A DNA stretch of 11,785 nt, from the NCBI GenBank assembly GCA_937902805.1, contig CALEMB010000191.1, forward strand, positions 1 through 11,785, read 5' to 3'. The DNA is from an uncultured Bacteroidales bacterium (GTDB taxonomy: Bacteria > Bacteroidota > Bacteroidia > Bacteroidales > F082). Both the position numbers and the translations under genes were made by a program. Below are positions 1-4,951 of the stretch, one piece after another (the first letter of the stretch is position 1; the number at the start of each line of letters is the position of its first letter). The notes below the pieces were generated by a model, which was given only the letters and a program-made list of their open reading frames with translations, made no database searches and had not been told where the DNA came from.

Positions 1-39
1 ATTAGGTTGATTGCCTCAATACTCGTTCTTCCGAATTTG

Positions 40-47
40 CAAATATA
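40..47 (-). promoter_or_regulatory. Candidate -7 box of a leftward off-window gene
   Basis: Read on the minus strand these bases are TATATTTG, a full match to the Bacteroidota -7 consensus TAnnTTTG. The -33 box is poor (GTTG at plus 71-74, spacer 23). Transcription would leave the window to the left, so bases 1-33 would be the 5' leader of a gene not seen here. Confidence 0.4.
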
Positions 48-89
48 AAAGGTCTGAATACCAGCATTTACAACGCGCGATTGAATCAT

Positions 90-183
90 GCGGCTGCCGT
101 GGTACGACAGCCCTACAGCCTGGGCGTGATGGTGTAGGGCTGTCACAAGGTTGCCGAGCCTGTCGAAGCACCGTGGCAGCCGC
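90..183. repeat. Nested palindromic intergenic element
   Basis: The outer arms 90-103 and 170-183 pair over 14 bp with two G-T wobbles (GCGGCTGCCGTGGT against ACCGTGGCAGCCGC). An inner perfect 12-bp stem joins 106-117 (GACAGCCCTACA) and 133-144. Between the inner stem and the right arm lies GAGCCTGTCGAAG (156-168), one base from the GAGCTTGTCGAAG core found in the opposite orientation at 4880-4902. It looks like a REP/MITE-type repeat; no transposase gene is adjacent. Confidence 0.65.
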
Positions 184-232
184 TTTGTTTATGGTTGTTA
201 TGTCCCTTTGTTCCGACAATAACACTCAAAAG

Positions 233-285
233 TGTCCCACCTGTCCCACTGTTCCTTTAGGGACAGTGGGACAACGGGACAGTGG
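233..285. repeat. GTCCC/GGGAC hairpin
   Basis: A 14-bp stem with one G-T wobble pairs 242-255 (TGTCCCACTGTTCC) with 260-273 around a TTTA loop. The arms are built of repeated words: GTCCCAC at 233-239 and 243-249, and GGGACAGTGG at 260-269 and 276-285. The same GGGAC vocabulary appears in the composite repeats at 431-508, 3744-3796 and 4844-4938. No T-tract follows, so it is not an obvious terminator. Confidence 0.6.
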
Positions 286-430
286 AATGCTTCATTTCCT
301 TAGCCATTTACAGTTGACGACCTTGTCCTTCTTCAAATATGGAATCGATACTTTGTCTTCGGCATTACTAAACACTGATAGACAACCAATTAAGTAACTG
401 TTCAAAATTAAGCTACATGATTTTTGAAGC

Positions 431-508
431 GGGACTTGGGGACACGGGACAACCCTTCGACAAGCTCAGGGACCTGTCTCGCGTCTCGTGTCTCGTAGTC
501 CCGAGTCC
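431..508. repeat. Composite GGGAC/GAGAC repeat with REP-like core
   Basis: The left arm (431-450) consists of GGGAC words. The centre (453-474) is CCCTTCGACAAGCTCAGGGACC, listed here as two halves CCCTTCGACAAG and CTCAGGGACC, and is identical to the core at 4880-4901. The right arm (475-508) consists of inverted GTCTC/GTCCC words, so the two arms are roughly complementary. The core itself forms an imperfect hairpin of the REP type (CCCT/AGGG closing pairs). It lies about 70 bases upstream of the promoter of the deiminase gene. Confidence 0.65.
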
Positions 509-576
509 AATATGCAAACTAAATTTGCTCATCTACTTATCTCAAGAACAAAAAAGCATAGAATTACTTTTTTTTC

Positions 577-584
577 TATTTTTG
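577..584 (+). promoter_or_regulatory. -7 box of the deiminase gene
   Basis: TATTTTTG matches the Bacteroidota -7 consensus TAnnTTTG exactly and is followed by CCGCAAAAT. Almost the same string occurs at the promoter at 9419. No clear TTTG -33 box is visible. A start of transcription near 590 would give a leader of about 35 bases before the ATG at 626 and places any upstream in-frame start outside the transcript. Confidence 0.55.
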
Positions 585-625
585 CCGCAAAATTTAACTA
601 CATTGAATCTAACGATTTCAAAGCA

Positions 626-2935
626 ATGAAAAAAGCATTTTCAATCTTCACTTTATTACTCTTGATGGCTGCCACAATGAAGGCCCAAGAAACTACGCCT
701 AATAACCAACAACCCGACTGGCAGAGATGGCACTATCTCTCCGAAGCGGAAATGTACGACACTTCGCGTGGCATGAACTTCGTCGAAACCGACCCGCCAG
801 CGGGCGAGCCACGCTTCGTGGCAGAGTTTGAACCTATGCAGGGTGTGATGATCCGCTATCCATTGGGCATCCCGACGAGTCTCGTGGCCCAGCTGTCGAA
901 CAACTGCATGGTGTATTGCATCGTCAGTAACAGTCAGCAAAGCCAAGCCCAAAGCAGCTTCCAAAGCGCAGGTGTCAACATGAACAATGTGACTTTCGTG
1001 AATGCCCAAACCGACTCCTACTGGGTGCGCGACTACGGCCCGTGGTACATCTTCGAAGACCGCCACCCCGCCATTGTCGACAACGTGTATAACCGTCCTC
1101 GTCCCTATGATGACGAGATTTCAGGCGTGTTCGCTACCTTCTGGAACATCCCGATGTACGGCATGAACCTTGAACACACCGGCGGCAACATGATGGAAGA
1201 CGGCCGCGGCCACGGCGTCAGTGACGATCTCGTGCTGCAAGAAAACAACAACAACGAGACAAACGTCCGCAACAAAATGCGTGACTATCTCGGCATCGAC
1301 CCGTATCATATCACCATCGACCCGCAAGGCGACTACATCGCCCATGTGGACTGCTGGGGCAAGTACCTCGCTCCCGACAAGATCTTGATTGCCCAGTTGC
1401 CGCAAAGCAACCCACGTTATCAGTATTACGAGCAGGTTGCTGAATATTTTGAAACCACTAATTGTTGCTGGGGCTATCCTTATCACGTGTATCGCGTGCA
1501 GGAACCCGGTGGCAACACCTTGGCACCCTACACCAACAGCCTCATCCTCAACAAAACCGTGTATGTACCGATGGGTAGCAACAACACCTATAACAACAAC
1601 GCTTTGGCTGTCTACCAAGAAGCCATGCCAGGATACAACATTGTTGGCGTAGACTATAACCCTTACTCGGGAGGATGGCAAAACACCGATGCCTTGCACT
1701 GCCGCACCCGTGGGGTGATGGATTTCGATATGCTTTTCGTTGACCACCGCAACGTGCTCTTTGGTGAGCAGGAATGGCAAGATTCCATCCCCGTTGTGAG
1801 CAAGTTCATTGCCTACAGTGGTGCCAATTTGAAGCAGGATTCGCTCCTTGTGTATTATAGCATCGATGGTGGCACCTACCAAACGGCCCACATGACCGCC
1901 ACGGGCAACCCTGACGAGTATGTCGGCTACATCAAGGGATATCAAGGAGAATCAGAAATTGAGTATTATGTGTTTGGTGCCGACGAATCGGGACACCGCT
2001 ACACGCAGCCCGTCTTTGCCGACCTCGACCCGCACCATTTCACGATGGAAGCCCATGAACCTCCTACACCGCAAGGTGAGTTGATTATTACTCCTGATAC
2101 GTTGTGGTTCACCCAGATGGGACAGGACAGACAGTTTAATATCATCAACGAAACAAACGAAGCTGTCACCATCATTGACGTGGTGCCTGAAGCACCGAGT
2201 TTCAATCTTTGGGACAACACTTTCCCGTACACCTTGCAACCTGGGGAAACGCTTACGGTTACCATTAATTTCCAAACTGCCCCTGGTAAAGACACCTACA
2301 TCCCTTACGAGATTCTGGTTCAGACCACATTGGGCGACAGAATTGTGATGGGCATGGTGGTGAACACTTCTCTTGACAGTGGTTTTGTGATTGTGGGGGC
2401 GCCCGTCGTGGAATTCAACGACCCAGACAGCAGCCCTCAACAAGTTTATATGCAAAATCGTTTCTTTGGTAGCCAAATTCCCGTCAAAGTATTGTCAGTC
2501 ACTGAAAACGAAACGAACTACTTACACTTTGAAACTCAGAATATCTTGCCAATTATTGTAGAACCTGCAGACTATTTCTATCTTGATGTGTATGTTAACG
2601 CCTTATCAAAAGGCTACGCTCTCACTACATTTACGGTCCATACCGATCAAAACGATTGCACTTATAGCGTCGCTATCAACGAAGACCTCTTGAGTGTCAC
2701 CGAGCTTTCCTCCGAAACCAAGCTCTATCCCAACCCCACCACAGGCCAATTCATCGTGGAAGGCGCGAATGTGGCCAAGGTGGAGGTCTTTAACCTCGTG
2801 GGGCAGAAGGTCTACGAACAGCAAGGCAGCAAGGTCGTCAACATCGACGCCACCCAATGGAATAAGGGAATCTATCTAGTCAATATCATTGAGAAGAATG
2901 GTGCTGCTGTGACTAAGAAATTGGTGGTGAAATAA
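626..2935 (+). CDS. Secreted peptidylarginine deiminase (PPAD-like), T9SS cargo
   Basis: The 769-residue protein belongs to the PAD_porph/agmatine deiminase family and resembles Porphyromonas gingivalis PPAD closely along the catalytic and Ig-like domains. A signal peptide (1-20, cleavage KA|Q) starts at ATG 626; the frame is open back to 488, but that extension has no signal peptide and crosses the promoter. The catalytic domain spans about 55-385: WVRD with D136, H240 and D242 in HVDCWGKY, N304 in YTNS, C359 in TDALHCRT. R157 and R159 (NRPRP) match PPAD R152/R154, which grip the substrate C-terminal carboxylate, so removal of the imino group from C-terminal peptidyl-Arg, giving citrulline and ammonia, is likely. 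An Ig-like domain (~387-475), beta-rich modules (~484-690) and a T9SS sorting tail (~698-769, LYPNPTTGQF...KLVVK) follow. It is about 210 residues longer than PPAD (556). Residue matching is from memory of PPAD. Confidence 0.9.
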   Translation: MKKAFSIFTLLLLMAATMKAQETTPNNQQPDWQRWHYLSEAEMYDTSRGMNFVETDPPAGEPRFVAEFEPMQGVMIRYPLGIPTSLVAQLSNNCMVYCIVSNSQQSQAQSSFQSAGVNMNNVTFVNAQTDSYWVRDYGPWYIFEDRHPAIVDNVYNRPRPYDDEISGVFATFWNIPMYGMNLEHTGGNMMEDGRGHGVSDDLVLQENNNNETNVRNKMRDYLGIDPYHITIDPQGDYIAHVDCWGKYLAPDKILIAQLPQSNPRYQYYEQVAEYFETTNCCWGYPYHVYRVQEPGGNTLAPYTNSLILNKTVYVPMGSNNTYNNNALAVYQEAMPGYNIVGVDYNPYSGGWQNTDALHCRTRGVMDFDMLFVDHRNVLFGEQEWQDSIPVVSKFIAYSGANLKQDSLLVYYSIDGGTYQTAHMTATGNPDEYVGYIKGYQGESEIEYYVFGADESGHRYTQPVFADLDPHHFTMEAHEPPTPQGELIITPDTLWFTQMGQDRQFNIINETNEAVTIIDVVPEAPSFNLWDNTFPYTLQPGETLTVTINFQTAPGKDTYIPYEILVQTTLGDRIVMGMVVNTSLDSGFVIVGAPVVEFNDPDSSPQQVYMQNRFFGSQIPVKVLSVTENETNYLHFETQNILPIIVEPADYFYLDVYVNALSKGYALTTFTVHTDQNDCTYSVAINEDLLSVTELSSETKLYPNPTTGQFIVEGANVAKVEVFNLVGQKVYEQQGSKVVNIDATQWNKGIYLVNIIEKNGAAVTKKLVVK

Positions 2936-2945
2936 AACCAACATT

Positions 2946-2973
2946 GTAGAGACGTGGCGCGCCGCGTCTCTAC
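2946..2973 (+). repeat. GTAGAGACG hairpin repeat after the deiminase gene
   Basis: GTAGAGACG (2946-2954) pairs with CGTCTCTAC (2965-2973), and the stem can extend inward with a T-G wobble and GC pairs. It begins 10 bases after the stop codon. A 28-base copy with the same arms lies at 9895-9922, also just after a stop codon. No T-tract follows, so it may stabilise the 3' end of the mRNA or be a mobile repeat. Confidence 0.6.
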
Positions 2974-3008
2974 TGACAACAAAAAACACCCTAAAGACAG
3001 CAAAAAAA

Positions 3009-3051
3009 CAAGGAATCCCTGGACTATGTTTCGGGGATTCTTGCTATTTTT
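3009..3051 (+). terminator. Intrinsic terminator downstream of the deiminase gene
   Basis: CAAGGAATCCC (3009-3019) pairs with GGGATTCTTG (3034-3043) with one bulged G, loop 3020-3033, followed by CTATTTTT (3044-3051). An A-rich stretch precedes it (2999-3008). This is the usual form of a rho-independent terminator and should end the deiminase transcript. Confidence 0.7.
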
Positions 3052-3052
3052 G
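3045..3052 (+). promoter_or_regulatory. Possible -7 box overlapping the terminator T-tract
   Basis: TATTTTTG fits TAnnTTTG and is the same octamer as at 577 and 9419, here followed by CAAATG. No TTTG -33 box is seen at a usual distance, and the T-rich run of the terminator could produce the match by chance. If used, it would give the lipoprotein gene at 3225 a leader of about 165 bases containing the branched palindrome. Confidence 0.3.
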
Positions 3053-3076
3053 CAAATGCGATGGCTCTACCCCATT

Positions 3077-3165
3077 GTCCTCATTGCGGGCTTGACCCGC
3101 AATCCCTCGTGCATAAGCGATCCTTTCAGCACGAGAGATGGCGGATGTTCCTCCGCCATGAGGAC
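3077..3165. repeat. Four-stem branched palindromic element
   Basis: Four sets of complementary arms are nested in 89 bases. The closing stem is GTCCTCAT (3077-3084) with ATGAGGAC (3158-3165). Inside it are ATTGCGGG/CCCGCAAT (3083-3090, 3096-3103), CTCGTGC/GCACGAG (3106-3112, 3129-3135) and ATGGCGGA/TCCGCCAT (3138-3145, 3152-3159). All four stems are perfect; the closing stem shares two bases with each of the first and third hairpins. The TCATTGCG...GCAATCC part recurs at 10202-10227. It is not a tRNA: no T-loop, anticodon arm of 5+7 bases or acceptor tail. Confidence 0.65.
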
Positions 3166-3224
3166 AAGAAGCGTGAGACCGTATCAAACGGATAAAAAAG
3201 TCATAATAAACACTTTTACACATA

Positions 3225-3737
3225 ATGAAAAAAACCATCTTATTCATCGCCTTTTGCGGCCTCTTCTTCTTCACAGGGTGTCAAAAAAGCGGCACACACC
3301 TGTTTCGCGGCGACTACAGCTTCAAGACCTCGGGCAGCGTCACCTTGGATGAAATCTTACCGGAAGGCGTCACCGAGGAGCCTGCTTCTTACACCGTTGG
3401 CTTGCCCAACGAAATTGGTCAGCTGGAAATCAGTGCCTTGGGCAACGACAAAGACAGCCTGCTCGTCGTGATGAACACCATGGGCGGTGAAGTCGTTGTC
3501 ACCCATGCCCGCTGCGAAGGCAACGAGATTTTCTTGAAAGACTTCACCAAGAACACCCTGCTTTTCACCGGCGACTCGCTCACCTTGAAAAATGAGGTGC
3601 GCGTCCATGCCTCTGGGCAAATGTATGAGGACAACACTATCATCCTCAACATGATCTATGACGGTGAAGCCGAGACCAACGAGCGTAGCTTCACCATCCA
3701 CGGGGATAACATTCGTATGGCAGCGATAAGGAATTAA
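3225..3737 (+). CDS. Unrecognised lipoprotein ahead of the efflux genes
   Basis: The 170-residue product starts MKKTILFIAFCGLFFFTGCQ, a lipoprotein signal with lipobox FTGC and lipidation at C19, so it should be membrane-anchored on the periplasmic or outer side. The mature part is mostly short alternating strand-forming stretches (for example residues 60-80, 84-95 and 135-165) with no motif that I recognise; a small beta-barrel or sandwich is plausible. Its stop is 73 bases before the adaptor gene, with a repeat (3744-3796) between them but no terminator or promoter box, so it probably leads the efflux operon. The start is the only one with a signal sequence. No SD is present, as expected. 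The function is unknown. Confidence 0.8.
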   Translation: MKKTILFIAFCGLFFFTGCQKSGTHLFRGDYSFKTSGSVTLDEILPEGVTEEPASYTVGLPNEIGQLEISALGNDKDSLLVVMNTMGGEVVVTHARCEGNEIFLKDFTKNTLLFTGDSLTLKNEVRVHASGQMYEDNTIILNMIYDGEAETNERSFTIHGDNIRMAAIRN

Positions 3738-3743
3738 TTAAAA

Positions 3744-3796
3744 GACTCGGGACACGAAACTTCGGGACAAAGACTCGCGTCCCGCAGTCCCGCGTC
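3744..3796. repeat. Composite GGGAC repeat without REP core
   Basis: GACTCGGGAC (3744-3753) pairs with GTCCCGCGTC (3787-3796) with one mismatch, and CGGGAC (3763-3768) pairs with GTCCCG (3779-3784) inside it. Its words match those of the elements at 431-508 and 4844-4938, but the CCCTTCGACAAGCTCAGGG core is absent. It ends 14 bases before the adaptor start codon, so in the mRNA it would form a hairpin near the translation start. Confidence 0.65.
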
Positions 3797-3810
3797 AAAA
3801 AACTACTACA

Positions 3811-4845
3811 ATGAAGATCAAACATATCCTATGGCTATTGCCGCTGCTGCTAACCGCCTGCCACGATGACCCGCAGCAATTGAAGGAGAAACTCTTGGGC
3901 GGTTCCGCTGAAGAGCGCGTCATCGCTGTTGGAGTACTGCACATTGACAGCGTCAGCGGCTTGGTGCGCAACACCTACCCAGGTTATTTGGAGGAAGGAC
4001 AGTCTGTGGAGATGGCTTTCAAATATGGCGGCACTTTGGAACAGCTTAGCGTCAAAGAAGGCAGCACGGTCAGAAAAGGACAAACGCTGGCGCGCGTGTC
4101 GTCACCTCAGATGGAAAGCACCCAACGCTCGGCACAGGCCACCCTTGAACAGGCCCAAGACGCTTACGACCGCCTAAAGAAAGTACACGACAACGGCAGC
4201 TTGCCCGAAATCAAATGGCGTGAGATGGTCGCCAACCTGGAGAAAGCCCAATCGGCCCTCGACCTTGCCAACGCCATGTTGGCCGACAACACCATCAAGG
4301 CACCTTTTGACGGCACTGTGGCTTCGGTTAATGGTGAAATTGGAGAGAACATCGCTCCATTGAGACCTGTCATAAGGCTCATCAACACTAAAGGCATGGC
4401 AGTAAAAATATCTGTGCCAGAGAATGAAATCGCCAAGGTGCAAGTGGGCGACATTGCCGATGTCATCATCCCCGCCTTGGGCGACAAACGCCTCAGCGGC
4501 AAAGTCATCGAGAAAAGCATGACCGCCTCTCTGCTTACACACAGCTATCCCGTCAAGGTACTTATTGAGCAACCCGACGAAGAGCTTTCTCCTGGAATGA
4601 TTGGCAAGGTGGTGCTGAAAGCCGATGTGAGCAAAGGCATCATCGTACCCGCCAATGCCATTTTGATCAATCAAGAAGGCAAGTTCGTTTGGGTAGCTGA
4701 AGAGGGTCGTGCCACAAGGCGACAAATCACGATTGCGGGTTATTCCGGCTCGGGTGTCGTGGTGGGCGAAGGCCTGAAGATGGGTGACATCGTCATCGTG
4801 GAAGGGTATCAGAAAGTGAGTGAAGGAATGAAAGTAAACTATTGA
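3811..4845 (+). CDS. RND efflux periplasmic adaptor (membrane fusion protein)
   Basis: The 344-residue protein links the inner-membrane pump to the outer-membrane channel. Its signal ends in LLTAC, a lipobox with lipidated C17. The fold of the HlyD/AcrA family can be followed: the first lipoyl half at ~66-98 (VKEGSTVRKGQTLARV), a helical hairpin at ~100-158 rich in Ala, Gln and Leu, the second lipoyl half at ~160-190 (IKAPFDGTVASVNGEIGE), a beta-barrel at ~195-270 and a membrane-proximal domain to the end (IVPANAIL, EGYQKVSEGMKV). Length is slightly short for the family (about 350-400) because the hairpin is short. It is followed by the pump gene after 106 bases occupied by a composite repeat. 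The substrate cannot be read from the adaptor. Confidence 0.92.
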   Translation: MKIKHILWLLPLLLTACHDDPQQLKEKLLGGSAEERVIAVGVLHIDSVSGLVRNTYPGYLEEGQSVEMAFKYGGTLEQLSVKEGSTVRKGQTLARVSSPQMESTQRSAQATLEQAQDAYDRLKKVHDNGSLPEIKWREMVANLEKAQSALDLANAMLADNTIKAPFDGTVASVNGEIGENIAPLRPVIRLINTKGMAVKISVPENEIAKVQVGDIADVIIPALGDKRLSGKVIEKSMTASLLTHSYPVKVLIEQPDEELSPGMIGKVVLKADVSKGIIVPANAILINQEGKFVWVAEEGRATRRQITIAGYSGSGVVVGEGLKMGDIVIVEGYQKVSEGMKVNY

Positions 4846-4938
4846 CACGAGACGGCGGGACTACGAGACGGCGAGACGGCCCTTCGACAAGCTCAGGGAC
4901 CTTGCCCCGAAGTCACGTAGTCTCGAAGTCCCGAAGTC
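4844..4938. repeat. Composite GAGAC/GGGAC repeat with REP-like core
   Basis: The left arm (4844-4879) is made of GAGAC and GGGAC words. The centre (4880-4902) has the same REP-like core as 453-474. The right arm (4908-4938) has GTCTC/GTCCC words in inverse orientation. The best pairing joins GGGACTACGAGAC (4857-4869) with GTCTCGAAGTCCC (4920-4932) with one mismatch. It fills almost the whole gap between adaptor and pump genes, overlaps the adaptor stop codon and ends 13 bases before the pump start codon. Confidence 0.7.
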
Positions 4939-4951
4939 AAAACAGAAAGAA

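Larger units (their letters stand above)
1..625. other. Gene-free intergenic region with several palindromes
   Basis: No open frame here has a recognisable domain, signal peptide or Bacteroidota promoter at a sensible distance, and those present run straight through inverted repeats. The region holds a probable leftward promoter (40-47), a nested palindrome (90-183), a GTCCC/GGGAC hairpin (233-285), a composite repeat (431-508) and the promoter of the deiminase gene (577-584). I see nothing definable in 286-430. Confidence 0.7.

Noticed and set aside
11..397. 128-residue open frame on the plus strand
   Set aside because: It runs through the nested palindrome and the GTCCC/GGGAC hairpin, has a non-ATG start, a composition dictated by those repeats and no recognisable domain.
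488..625. N-terminal extension of the deiminase frame by 46 residues
   Set aside because: It crosses the -7 box at 577-584 and would bury the signal peptide that begins at 626.
1121..1945. 274-residue minus-strand frame inside the deiminase gene
   Set aside because: It is a shadow frame: the plus strand encodes a well conserved catalytic domain here, and the antisense product is a His/Val-rich string without motifs.
3077..3165. tRNA gene suggested by the cloverleaf-like fold
   Set aside because: Arm lengths and loops do not match a tRNA, and the T-loop TTC motif, anticodon loop and D-loop GG are lacking.
431..4938. CRISPR array suggested by repeated GGGAC words
   Set aside because: The units are short, degenerate and inverted, with no constant repeat-spacer period and no cas genes.
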